This document shows, one piece after another, positions 22,331-30,366 of a DNA stretch of 39,357 nucleotides (the stretch's first letter is position 1; every line of letters begins with the position of its first letter). Position numbers and translations under genes: made by a program. Below the pieces are notes generated by a model that worked only from the letters and a program-made list of their open reading frames with translations, was not told the DNA's origin and ran no database searches. Origin of the DNA: an uncultured Oscillospiraceae bacterium (lineage in GTDB: Bacteria; Bacillota; Clostridia; Oscillospirales; Oscillospiraceae); contig CAKUEH010000023.1 of NCBI GenBank assembly GCA_934646185.1, forward strand, positions 1-39,357. The letters are read 5' to 3'.

Positions 22331-22948
22331 ATGAAAAACTTTAAGAAGATTATTTCCCTCGTTCTCGCTGTCTGCCTGATGGCAAGCCTCGCAATCGGCG
22401 CTTCTGCGGCCAATACCGTTGACGCTTCGGGCGGCACAGGCACGTCTTCCGTTACTCTGTCCTCGACTGCCGATGGCAGCATCGGCGGCGACCCGGCAGC
22501 TACTAAGATGAGCGTCACCGTCCCGACCGTCCTCCCGGTTGCTGTCGGTGTCGACGGCACCGTTTCCACCGCTTCCGACGCAAAAATCACCAACAACTCG
22601 TTCGGCGCAGTTAAGGTCAACTCCGTAAGCATTGAAGCGGCGCAGGGTTGGAACCTGACGGCGTTCGGTGACAAGGCTACGCTTGCCAAGGAAAAGGTTG
22701 ACAGCAACAAGTTTGGTTTCCAGATCGCGCTCGGCAACGGTGAAAAGAAGCTGACCGACAACAAGAACGCTTCCAAGCAGACCCTTCTGGACGCTGCTGT
22801 TGACGGCTGCTTCATGAGCGGTGTGGGTGATACCAGCGCCAACACAGTCGCAATTACCTACGATGCTATCGTGACCCCGGTTTCCGAGGCCGTCACGAAC
22901 ACCGCTATCGCAAGCATCCTGTTCATCATCGCTTGGGATGCAGTCTAA
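22331..22948 (+). CDS. Secreted protein with shared VTVP/LP domain (protein A)
   Basis: A 205-residue exported protein. It has a classical signal peptide with cleavage near ASA-A (residues ~24-27). The mature part begins with a Ser/Thr/Gly-rich stretch, then a ~150-residue domain starting MSVTVPTVLPVAVGVDGTVS and ending ITYDAIVTPVSEAVTNTAI, SILFIIAW. The same domain forms most of the protein at 24391 and the C-terminus of the one at 24913. There is no LPxTG sorting signal or WxL motif and no transmembrane segment in the mature part. It may be a structural subunit of a surface layer or fibre. The ATG follows AAGGAG; a stable hairpin follows the gene, as often seen after highly expressed genes. 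Confidence 0.8.
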   Translation: MKNFKKIISLVLAVCLMASLAIGASAANTVDASGGTGTSSVTLSSTADGSIGGDPAATKMSVTVPTVLPVAVGVDGTVSTASDAKITNNSFGAVKVNSVSIEAAQGWNLTAFGDKATLAKEKVDSNKFGFQIALGNGEKKLTDNKNASKQTLLDAAVDGCFMSGVGDTSANTVAITYDAIVTPVSEAVTNTAIASILFIIAWDAV

Positions 22949-22961
22949 TCGCAATTCATCC

Positions 22962-22988
22962 AAGGGGAACGCCAAAAGCGTTCCCCTT
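22962..22988 (+). other. Intercistronic hairpin after secreted protein A
   Basis: AAGGGGAACGC (22962-22972) pairs perfectly with GCGTTCCCCTT (22978-22988) around CAAAA. No T-run follows, so it is more likely an mRNA 3'-stabilising or processing structure than a terminator. It could raise the level of protein A relative to the genes downstream. Confidence 0.65.
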
Positions 22989-23015
22989 ACCTGATTCTAC
23001 AAGGAGGACTTCAAA

Positions 23016-24389
23016 ATGAAACGAAAAAGAATCCTCGCCATGATTCTCGCCGCTGTGTCGTGTCTGTCCTTGGCCGTCAGCGTGTCGGCAGCAAATACGT
23101 CCACTCGCAAGGCCACAGATTTCAAGGACTATGACCGTAGCGCATGGTATGCCGAAGCGGTCAGCGCTGCCGTGGACAACGGACTGTTGTACGGCAAATC
23201 CAGCACGACACTTGACCCGAATGGAGATATGACCCGTGCAGAAATGGCGGCGATCATCAACAGATCTTTCGGCTGCTACGTCAAAGCCGACATTTCCAAG
23301 TACACGGACGTGTCCAAATCCAAATGGTACTACGATGATATTGCAATGTCCGTCCAGATGGGAACGTACAATGGACGCTCCGCTTCCGCAATGGCCCCGG
23401 ACTCGCCCATCACCCGTCAGGAGGCTATGACCGTTGTGGCCCGCGCGCTGGAGCTGGACTACAATTCGTATTCCAAAACGGATTTGTCCGCATTCTCCGA
23501 CCACAGCGAGATTTCTAATTGGGCGCTGCCTTATGTGCGCGCAATGGTCGGCGCTGACTATATCCACGGCAGAGGGAAAATTCTTGCGCCGTTGGACAAT
23601 ATCACGCGCGCGGAATTTGCGCAGATTTTCCATAACATTATCGGCACATACATCACCACAAAAGGCAGCTACGACAAGGACATCAAGGGCAGCGTATTGA
23701 TTCGCACTGCTGACGTTGAATTGAAAGACATGACCGTGGACGGCGACCTCATCATCGGCTGCGGCGCGGCAGACGGCAAAATCGTGCTGGACAACGTAAT
23801 TGTCAAAGGTCGTCTGCTCGTTTGGGGCGGCGGTACGAAAGCCGTGTACTGCAACAACGGCACGAATATGCCTGCTGTTGTCGTAGCCCGTGTAGACGAT
23901 GCGGTCAAAGTCATTTATGACAGAGATTCCACCCTCGCCGTGGTTGACACAATCAAGGTTCGTATCACAGAGCGCGCGAAGCAGCACAAGGAAACGGAAG
24001 TCATTTTTTACGACGTCAGCGGCCTCCGCGAAGCCCAGAAGCAGCTCAATGCCATCGTCGCGGACAATCAGCTTTCTGTTATTGCTCCGGCTCATCTGTA
24101 TGCTATTGTCGGGGAACAGTCGGTGAAGGCTGAATTTACAAACAATAGCAAGAATGACACCTATAAAATCGAGATTCGCCGCAGCAAGGACAACGCTTTG
24201 ATTGCCGATGCTTTCGAGCTTGCCGCAGGCAAATCCATCTCGGCCCTCATGCTGCTGGAAGCACCGGAGTTTGGCAATGTAGACTGCATGGTTACGATCA
24301 CAGCCTACCGCGATGGTAAGCAGATCGGCACACTGAACACAGAGCTTACCTTGCACACAGCATATCTCTGGCCCAAGGAGGTGCAGTAA
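23016..24389 (+). CDS. SLH-domain surface protein
   Basis: A 457-residue exported protein with a signal peptide (cut near SVSA-A) and three SLH repeats: FKDYDRSAWYAEAVSAAVD (from ~35) through TRAEMAAIINRSFG, YTDVSKSKWYYDDIAMS (from ~97) through TRQEAMTVVARAL, and FSDHSEISNWALPYVRAM through TRAEFAQIFHNI. SLH repeats bind pyruvylated secondary wall polymer. The middle (about 225-320) reads like a short beta-solenoid (KDMTVDGDLIIGCG and similar turns). The C-terminal ~85 residues resemble the extracellular domain of the 21747 protein. It probably fixes the element's surface assembly to the wall. The ATG follows AAGGAGG. Confidence 0.88.
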   Translation: MKRKRILAMILAAVSCLSLAVSVSAANTSTRKATDFKDYDRSAWYAEAVSAAVDNGLLYGKSSTTLDPNGDMTRAEMAAIINRSFGCYVKADISKYTDVSKSKWYYDDIAMSVQMGTYNGRSASAMAPDSPITRQEAMTVVARALELDYNSYSKTDLSAFSDHSEISNWALPYVRAMVGADYIHGRGKILAPLDNITRAEFAQIFHNIIGTYITTKGSYDKDIKGSVLIRTADVELKDMTVDGDLIIGCGAADGKIVLDNVIVKGRLLVWGGGTKAVYCNNGTNMPAVVVARVDDAVKVIYDRDSTLAVVDTIKVRITERAKQHKETEVIFYDVSGLREAQKQLNAIVADNQLSVIAPAHLYAIVGEQSVKAEFTNNSKNDTYKIEIRRSKDNALIADAFELAAGKSISALMLLEAPEFGNVDCMVTITAYRDGKQIGTLNTELTLHTAYLWPKEVQ

Positions 24390-24390
24390 T

Positions 24391-24909
24391 GTGATGAAAA
24401 CCCATCAGAAAGCGGCGGCACTGCTTCTGGCGCTGGCGCTCATTTTTGCATTTCCAATTCCGGCATCGGCTGCCGAAACTACTGAGGCGCGCGTTCCCAT
24501 CACCTTGACCGTTGTGAACACCGTCGCGCCGATTTCGTGTACGGTTCCGGCTTGTCTGCCTGTATCGCTGGTCGACGGTTACGTTGTGACGGCCAACAAT
24601 GCGGCCATCACCAATACCGCCAAAACTGGCAGCATCGAGGTGACGAAGGTGGATGTGCAGGCGGGTACGTTTGAAATCGGCAATTTTGACGACTTCACGG
24701 CATCGAAGAACAGCATTGCGTTGTCCATCAACGGCTGCGTGACCAAAGGTGCGGGCGCTCTGACGCTCGTGGATGGTGCGTTTCCGGCGATTGGTGCTGA
24801 AAAGGCACTTGCAATCCGTTACAAGGCAAAAGTATCTGCCAATGAAGCCGTAACCAACGTCGCCGCGGCAACTGTCGTGTTTACGATTGCCGCCGTCATG
24901 GAGGGTTAA
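24391..24909 (+). CDS. Secreted protein with shared VTVP/LP domain (protein B)
   Basis: A 172-residue exported protein, with a signal peptide ending near PASA-A (residue ~26). The mature part is one copy of the domain seen in protein A and protein C: ISCTVPACLPVSLVDGYVV at the beginning and IRYKAKVSANEAVTNVAA, TVVFTIAAVMEG at the end. It has two cysteines (SCTVPAC) absent from the other copies. The listed start is GTG at 24391, 9 bases after AAGGAGG; the ATG directly after it is an alternative and gives nearly the same protein. It lies 1 base after the SLH gene's stop and 3 bases before the next gene, so it is tightly coupled. Confidence 0.8.
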   Translation: MMKTHQKAAALLLALALIFAFPIPASAAETTEARVPITLTVVNTVAPISCTVPACLPVSLVDGYVVTANNAAITNTAKTGSIEVTKVDVQAGTFEIGNFDDFTASKNSIALSINGCVTKGAGALTLVDGAFPAIGAEKALAIRYKAKVSANEAVTNVAAATVVFTIAAVMEG

Positions 24910-24912
24910 GCT

Positions 24913-27132
24913 ATGAAATTCAGAAAAATCACAGCACTTTTGCTTGTTCTCTGCATGATGTTCTCCCTGAGCATTTCGGCGTTTGCGGCTGACGATTCTG
25001 TCGCCAGTGGTACGATTCCAGACACCAAAATCAAGTGGGAGATCGATTCTCACGGCTGGCTGACCATTTCCGGCAGCGGTGAAGCGCCGGTGTTCCAGAG
25101 CGCAGATGACCAGCCGTGGGCAGAATACCGCGACCAGATCACAGAAATCTGGTATGACGATATGGAAGCGTTGACGATTCCAGACCTTGCATACTGGTTT
25201 GAGGGGTGCACAAATCTGACCACCGCCGAGCTGCCGCTTACGCCGGTCATTGGTCGTCATGCGTTCTATGGCTGCTCAAAGCTGTCCACCCTCACTATGT
25301 ATTATGGTGAGACAATTCTTGAAAGCATTGGTGAGGACGCTTTCTGGAGAGAAGCAGATTCCGGCGATACCCTTTACATTGGTTATCTGATCGGCTACCC
25401 CAAATCGTCCGTGCCGTTCCACACTTACGATTGGGCTGCATCCAACCGCAGCGAACGCTATTTCTATGACCTTTATAGCGGCGTGATGAGCGCGTCTGAC
25501 GTTTCCGTTCAGTCTACCGGTACAATCATCGGTAACTGCCCGTCGTGCGGTAAGTATTCATTCCAGGGAACATACGTCGAAGTCGCACATTCCTCACGTG
25601 GTCATGCCAACTACAATGAATGCAATAGCTGCCATTACGTTCAATATTTAGGTACATACACTACCAAGAGCCACGGATCTGGTGCTTATGGGTCTGGCAC
25701 TTGCCCTGACTGCGGCAGCCATACATGGGTATTGCAGAGTCAGCAGGCCGCCACCTGCACCAGCAACGGCTACCGGTCGTATTCCTGCGCCTGTGGGCAA
25801 ACGAAAAGCGAAACGATCTATTCCAGCGGCCACAGTTATAGCTATGGCTCGTGGGAGCAGTATTCGTCCAGCCAGCATCGGCGCACAGGTACTTGCCGTA
25901 ATTGCGGTGCAACGGATTATGACTACGCTTCGCACAGTATGAGCTATGGGGCGTGGAGCAATTCTTCCTCCAGTCAGCACAGCCGTACTGCCACCTGCCG
26001 CACCTGCGGATACTCCACAACGGAGTATAGCAGTCATAGCTATTCGACAGGCTCTTGGAGCAAGTACAGTGATACACAGCATAGACGCTCGAAAACCTGC
26101 TCTGGCTGCGGCGCGTCTACCTACGACTATGCTGACCACAGCTATTCCTATGGTTCGTGGACGGCAGACAGCGAAACCCAGCATAAGCGCGCCAAGACGT
26201 GCTCGGCCTGCGGAGACTCCGGTTATGAGTATGCCGACCATGTGGATACCGATGGCGACGGCAAATGCGACGATTGCGGCGCGACCGTCTCGTTGACCGT
26301 TACATGGGATGCAGGCAGCAATGGCGGCACGATTGACGGTAAGGCAGCGTACAGTGAAACCGTCCAGCCGAACAGCAAGCCGACGATCCCCGCATCGCTC
26401 CCGGTCAAAAAGGGACACAGCTTCAAGGGCTGGTACACGGCCAAAACAGGCGGCAAGCTCTACAATACCGTCACTTCGATCACGGCCAGCACAACGTTTT
26501 ACGCACAGTTTGAAGCAAACCAATACGTCGTGACATGGGATATTGGTACCGGCAAAACGGAAACCACAAATCAGACCTACGGTGAAAAGCTGGTGCTGCC
26601 GACCGAACCGACGCGAAAGAACGCAGAGTTTTTAGGCTGGTTCACCGAAGCAGCCGGCGGTACGCAGGTAACGGCAAATGACGTTTTCACGGAAACCGCA
26701 GATAAAACGTATTACGCCCACTGGGAGATCACGGAGGTCTTCTCGGTCACGGTTCCCGTCACGCTGCCGCTTGTCGTTGACGAGAGTGGAGAAGTTCACG
26801 TTGGCACGGCAGAGATCATCAACGGCTCTACTGGCGAAGTTGTCGTGTCCTCCGTCAGCATCTCGACCAGGAACGGCTGGCAGATCGTGCCCTACACAAC
26901 GGATATGGCACATGAAAAGGTTGACGCCCAGCTTCTTGGCTTCAAGATCAACGACGCACAGACCAGCAAGACCGGCAATGCGGAAACGTTCACCCTGTCT
27001 GCTCCGTGGGAAATTGCAGAGAACGGCAGGCTGCCCATCAGCTATGACGCCGTTGTCAGCGCCGTATCCAAAGCAGTCACAGAGCAGGAAGTCCTCTCCA
27101 TCGTCTTTGTGCTGGAATGGGGCGGTGAATAA
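24913..27132 (+). CDS. Large secreted multidomain protein: BspA-like LRR, CxxC repeats, InlB repeats and shared C-terminal domain (protein C)
   Basis: A 739-residue exported protein with five parts. (1) Signal peptide, cut near AFA-A. (2) Residues ~30-190: BspA-type leucine-rich repeat region (IPDLAYWFEGCTNLTTAELP, then IGRHAFYGCSKLSTL). (3) Residues ~205-455: a Cys/His/Ser/Tyr-rich region with many CxxC pairs, including four exact-length 34-residue repeats at 307-442. (4) Residues ~460-610: two InlB B-type (Listeria-Bacteroides) repeats, recognised by GHSFKGWYTAKTGGKLYN and AEFLGWFTEAAGGT. (5) The domain shared with proteins A and B (FSVTVPVTLPLVVDESGEVH to LSIVFVLEWGGE). This looks like an adhesin; part 5 probably docks it to the same assembly as A and B. 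It has no LPxTG. The CxxC pairs could bind zinc. A terminator follows. Confidence 0.85.
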   Translation: MKFRKITALLLVLCMMFSLSISAFAADDSVASGTIPDTKIKWEIDSHGWLTISGSGEAPVFQSADDQPWAEYRDQITEIWYDDMEALTIPDLAYWFEGCTNLTTAELPLTPVIGRHAFYGCSKLSTLTMYYGETILESIGEDAFWREADSGDTLYIGYLIGYPKSSVPFHTYDWAASNRSERYFYDLYSGVMSASDVSVQSTGTIIGNCPSCGKYSFQGTYVEVAHSSRGHANYNECNSCHYVQYLGTYTTKSHGSGAYGSGTCPDCGSHTWVLQSQQAATCTSNGYRSYSCACGQTKSETIYSSGHSYSYGSWEQYSSSQHRRTGTCRNCGATDYDYASHSMSYGAWSNSSSSQHSRTATCRTCGYSTTEYSSHSYSTGSWSKYSDTQHRRSKTCSGCGASTYDYADHSYSYGSWTADSETQHKRAKTCSACGDSGYEYADHVDTDGDGKCDDCGATVSLTVTWDAGSNGGTIDGKAAYSETVQPNSKPTIPASLPVKKGHSFKGWYTAKTGGKLYNTVTSITASTTFYAQFEANQYVVTWDIGTGKTETTNQTYGEKLVLPTEPTRKNAEFLGWFTEAAGGTQVTANDVFTETADKTYYAHWEITEVFSVTVPVTLPLVVDESGEVHVGTAEIINGSTGEVVVSSVSISTRNGWQIVPYTTDMAHEKVDAQLLGFKINDAQTSKTGNAETFTLSAPWEIAENGRLPISYDAVVSAVSKAVTEQEVLSIVFVLEWGGE
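25831..26238 (+). repeat. Four tandem 102-bp coding repeats (34-residue HSYSYGSW...CxxCG units)
   Basis: Four units of exactly 102 bases encode 34-residue repeats that begin HSYSYGSW, HSMSYGAW, HSYSTGSW and HSYSYGSW. Each contains Gln-His at positions 15-16 (SQH or TQH), Thr-Cys-x-x-Cys-Gly around 21-26 and Tyr-Asp/Glu-Tyr near the end. A shortened fifth unit (HVDTDGDGKCDDCGA) follows. Units have diverged at DNA level, so the array is not freshly amplified. Confidence 0.92.
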
Positions 27133-27136
27133 TCAA

Positions 27137-27178
27137 AAACCTGAGAACGGGCCTTCCGTTCTCAGGTTTGCGCTTCTT
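27137..27178 (+). terminator. Terminator between the surface-protein genes and the secretion genes
   Basis: AAACCTGAGAACGG (27137-27150) pairs perfectly with CCGTTCTCAGGTTT (27156-27169) around 5 bases; a T-rich tract comes 5 bases later (CGCTTCTTTTTT). No new promoter is obvious after it, so it probably attenuates rather than blocks, making secretion genes less expressed than surface genes. Confidence 0.75.
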
Positions 27179-27192
27179 TTTTGGAGGAATAC

Positions 27193-27534
27193 ATGAAAAA
27201 GCTATATCGTTTTTATACACTCTGCCTGCTGCTTTTGCTGTGCGTCAGTCTGTTTTGTGTGCAGGCGTTTGCCGTCGAGGATATGTGGACGGCGGCAAAC
27301 CGCATCATTGTGGACGTTTACAACAAGATCGCAGGCATCAGCACGGTGCTGGCCGGCCTGATGTCCGCCGTCGCAGTCGTCGGCGCAAAGCTCTCCAATA
27401 ATCAGCACAAGGTCGATCAGGCGTGGGACTGGCTGCGGCGCATCTGGATCGCGTGGGCGGTCATCAACGGCATCGGTGCGTTCATCGCCTACGTTGCGCC
27501 GCTGTTTCAGGGCCTTGCAACGATCCAGAGTTAA
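27193..27534 (+). CDS. VirB2/TrbC-like pilin subunit
   Basis: A 113-residue protein with the layout of VirB2/TrbC pilins: a signal peptide (residues 1-27, ending QAFA-V), a short periplasm-facing-type amphipathic stretch, and two hydrophobic helices (about 47-66 and 87-106) joined by the polar loop KLSNNQHKVDQAWDWLRR. In Gram-positive conjugation systems such small two-helix proteins form or plug the transfer channel. It is directly upstream of the VirB6-like gene, as usual. The ATG at 27193 follows TTGGAGG; a TTG four codons upstream is less likely. The family is assigned from architecture and context. Confidence 0.7.
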   Translation: MKKLYRFYTLCLLLLLCVSLFCVQAFAVEDMWTAANRIIVDVYNKIAGISTVLAGLMSAVAVVGAKLSNNQHKVDQAWDWLRRIWIAWAVINGIGAFIAYVAPLFQGLATIQS

Positions 27535-27579
27535 AAAGTCAGGACAGAATCATCTGGTGCGGAATGGAGGTGACGGTGC

Positions 27580-30366
27580 TTGCTGGAACTGCTCTTTCAG
27601 GGCTTTATCGAATGGATCTATGGCCTGATCCTGGAATGCTGGGAGTATTTTGCGTCCGTGCTGTTTGACCTGATGAGTCTGGATTTTGCGTATCTGCGCG
27701 AGCACATTCCCATCATCGACACCATTCGGCAGATCATGTTGGGCGTCGGCTGGGCGCTGCTCATCGGCAACCTCGTCTTTCAGGCCACGCGCGGTATGGC
27801 GGCGGGTCTTGGCTTCGATGCCGAGGACCCGAAGTTGCTTTTTACGCGGACGTTTGCATTTTCCTTTCTTCTGGTAGCCAGTCCGCAAATCTGCGAACTG
27901 GGGTTAAATATGACCTCAACTGTCATTGAGCTTCTGGAAATGCCGGACGCTGTGGACATTACATTTGCGGATGAGGCATCCTTCGGCGGACTGACCGGAT
28001 CATGGCTGCTCGTCGTGATCTGCGGCATCGTTGTCATGTTCCAGACGTTCAAACTCATCATGGAGATGGCAGAGCGGTATTTTATCCTCGCCGTGCTGAC
28101 GATCACCTCACCGCTGGCCTTTGGCATGGGTGGAAGCCGGAACACGTCGGACATTTTTACCGGCTGGTGCCGGATGTTCGGCTCGATGTGTCTGCTCATG
28201 GCGACAAACGTGATGTTCGTCAAAATGCTGCTTTCTGTCTTGTCGTATTATCCGAGCGGTCTTGATGTGCTGCCGTGGATGGTGCTGGTCATTACCATCG
28301 TCAAAGTGGCGAAAAAAGCGGACAGCATCCTTGCACGCATCGGTCTGAATCCGGCTATGACAGGCGATCCGTTAGGCCGCGGCTTCCCCGGTGCAATGAC
28401 GATGATGGTCGTTCGCTCTCTGGTATCCAATGCAGCGCATACCATCGGCAGGAACGGTGGTCAGCAGCGCAGCGGCAGCGGAAATCCCAAACCGAGCGCA
28501 CCGACCGGCCCGCGCACTGGCGGCGGCAATACGTCCAATGTCAATGCGCCCTCGCACGCAAACGGCTATCATCATAGCACGTCTGCGCAGCAAAACAGCG
28601 CGAATCCTGCATTCAGTCAAGAATCTATTTCGGCTCAGACGGTTGCTGCACAGACGGATACCGTACAATCCGCCACCGAAAAGATGGCGGGCGCATTCCC
28701 TCAAGCTGCGCCTGCCGGAAATGGCAAGCAGCCGAACTCCACGCGCAAAACCGCCGTGCCGCCCGGCACCAGACGTGCACCGGGCCACGTGGCAGCGCCG
28801 AAGAACCATGCAGCGCCCACGGCAGCAAAAACCTCGCCCGGTGCGCCGTATCATCCCGCAGGAGCTTCGCAGCCTGTCATGGGCGGCGCGGTCATGCAAA
28901 ATGCGCAGCAGGAACAATCCGTACATTCCCAATCAGAATCCCATCCGCGCAGCAGTGCATCGGCACAGAATCATGCTAGCGCGGTTTCGTTCGGTGCGGC
29001 AGGAAAAACGGCAGGTCAAAATCCGCCGCGCAGTACCAGTCAGCCGACCGGTCTCGCAGGAAAGTCGTATCACAGCAGCGACGCACAGGGGCAGACGGTA
29101 CAGAGCGAATCTGCACAGCAGCGCAGCACCTTTGTGCAGCCGCCTGATACACAACGCGGAGCACCCGGAATGGCAGCTGCTCCAAATGCAATGCCAAACA
29201 ATCCTGCATCTACGTCTGCCACACCCCGAAGCCCGGCACAGCCTGTCGGCAGCGCAGGAAAAGGTCAGATGCAGTCTGCGCATACAGAAACGGCGCAGCA
29301 GCGCAGTACCTTTGTGCAAGCTCCGAACATGGCAGGCGCACAGCCAGCAGCAGATCATCCAGCTTCGCCTGCTTCTCCGCGATCCGGTATGGCAGGAAAT
29401 CCGTCTGTGCCGCACAGCAGCACACCGCCAATTCCCGCACAAAACGGTGTGGCAGGAAAACAACCAGATTCTCATTCCGCACCGGCCCGCGATACCGCAG
29501 GAACTGGTGCGCGGCCGCAGCAACCGGGCAGCCCGCAGAATACGCCAGCGCCCGGTACGGCAGGAACGCAGCGCACGTCCATCGGCGGACGCTATACCCA
29601 GCCGGTGCAGCAGACGACGCGCGTTTCCGCGAATGGAAACACCCAGATCACGCAGCAGAACCATGTTTCAGCCCAGCAGTCCGGCGGCACGGTGCAGCCG
29701 TCCAGCGGAGTCCGTATGGATGGCCGCTCCACAAATCAGGAGCATTCTGCACCCACGACGCCGGTATCTCCGGCAGCCCCGTCTTCCAACCGCGAAGCTG
29801 GTACGCCCCCACGTTGGACCACGCGGCCTGATGCGGCACGTCCGGCGGAACAGCGCACTTCGCAGCGCCCAATTCCCGCGCAAGGCGGCAGCGCAGAAAA
29901 GCCGACGCCGCAAACTGTTGCGCATACGTCTCCTGTTTCCGCTGCATCGCCCGACCGGCAGAGCAGGAAAGCGGCTGCCCCAGCTGCTATGGGCGGCGTG
30001 ACCGCACCGGCTTCGGTATCGCAGGAATCGCGTGGGCCGCAAAGAAGCACGGCAGCGGAATCTTCCGCCAAGCGTCCGGCACCGCAGGAACGCAGACCCG
30101 GTACACAACCAGAACCGCAAAAGAAGGAGCAGACGCTCTATCATCGCCCCGGTACCGCAGGAATCGTGCCCACCGCAGCTGGCATCAACACGGAAGCAGC
30201 ATCGGTGGTACAGAAGCCTGCTGTGGAAAAGGCGGTCAAGAAGCCGTTTGTTCCGCTGACCGGCAGAACCCCGGAATCCATTCCGTCACATCTCGATCTG
30301 CATGAAGCCTCGCAGAAGACGACGAAGCGCCCGCAGGAGAAGCAGGAGGTAACAAACGATGAGTGA
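27580..30366 (+). CDS. VirB6/TrbL-like channel protein with very long disordered C-terminal tail
   Basis: A 928-residue protein in two unlike halves. Residues 1-~290 contain about seven hydrophobic segments, with family-type strings such as MEMAERYFILAVLTITSPLAFG and MLVITIVKVAKKADSILARIG-like sequence, which identify a VirB6/TrbL-type polytopic component of the transfer channel. Residues ~290-928 are Pro/Ala/Ser/Gln/Thr-rich, with no hydrophobic segment. They contain loose repeats, for example AQQRSTFVQPPD and AQQRSTFVQAPN, and recurring AGK/AGT turns. The start is a TTG at 27580, 9 bases after GGAGG. The gene overlaps the next by 8 bases. Long antisense frames over the tail are composition shadows. 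Confidence 0.85.
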   Translation: MLELLFQGFIEWIYGLILECWEYFASVLFDLMSLDFAYLREHIPIIDTIRQIMLGVGWALLIGNLVFQATRGMAAGLGFDAEDPKLLFTRTFAFSFLLVASPQICELGLNMTSTVIELLEMPDAVDITFADEASFGGLTGSWLLVVICGIVVMFQTFKLIMEMAERYFILAVLTITSPLAFGMGGSRNTSDIFTGWCRMFGSMCLLMATNVMFVKMLLSVLSYYPSGLDVLPWMVLVITIVKVAKKADSILARIGLNPAMTGDPLGRGFPGAMTMMVVRSLVSNAAHTIGRNGGQQRSGSGNPKPSAPTGPRTGGGNTSNVNAPSHANGYHHSTSAQQNSANPAFSQESISAQTVAAQTDTVQSATEKMAGAFPQAAPAGNGKQPNSTRKTAVPPGTRRAPGHVAAPKNHAAPTAAKTSPGAPYHPAGASQPVMGGAVMQNAQQEQSVHSQSESHPRSSASAQNHASAVSFGAAGKTAGQNPPRSTSQPTGLAGKSYHSSDAQGQTVQSESAQQRSTFVQPPDTQRGAPGMAAAPNAMPNNPASTSATPRSPAQPVGSAGKGQMQSAHTETAQQRSTFVQAPNMAGAQPAADHPASPASPRSGMAGNPSVPHSSTPPIPAQNGVAGKQPDSHSAPARDTAGTGARPQQPGSPQNTPAPGTAGTQRTSIGGRYTQPVQQTTRVSANGNTQITQQNHVSAQQSGGTVQPSSGVRMDGRSTNQEHSAPTTPVSPAAPSSNREAGTPPRWTTRPDAARPAEQRTSQRPIPAQGGSAEKPTPQTVAHTSPVSAASPDRQSRKAAAPAAMGGVTAPASVSQESRGPQRSTAAESSAKRPAPQERRPGTQPEPQKKEQTLYHRPGTAGIVPTAAGINTEAASVVQKPAVEKAVKKPFVPLTGRTPESIPSHLDLHEASQKTTKRPQEKQEVTNDE

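Noticed and set aside
22956..24356. A 466-codon minus-strand frame opposite the SLH gene
   Set aside because: The plus strand has a signal peptide and three SLH repeats; the opposite frame has no domain, ribosome site or promoter.
25831..26238. Regularly spaced repeats resembling a CRISPR array
   Set aside because: The 102-base period is coding, in frame and diverged between units; there are no short identical repeats with unique spacers, and no cas genes.
28430..30001. Long frames on both strands over the VirB6-like tail
   Set aside because: Explained by the Pro/Ala/Gln-rich codon composition of the tail; none has a ribosome site or recognisable domain.
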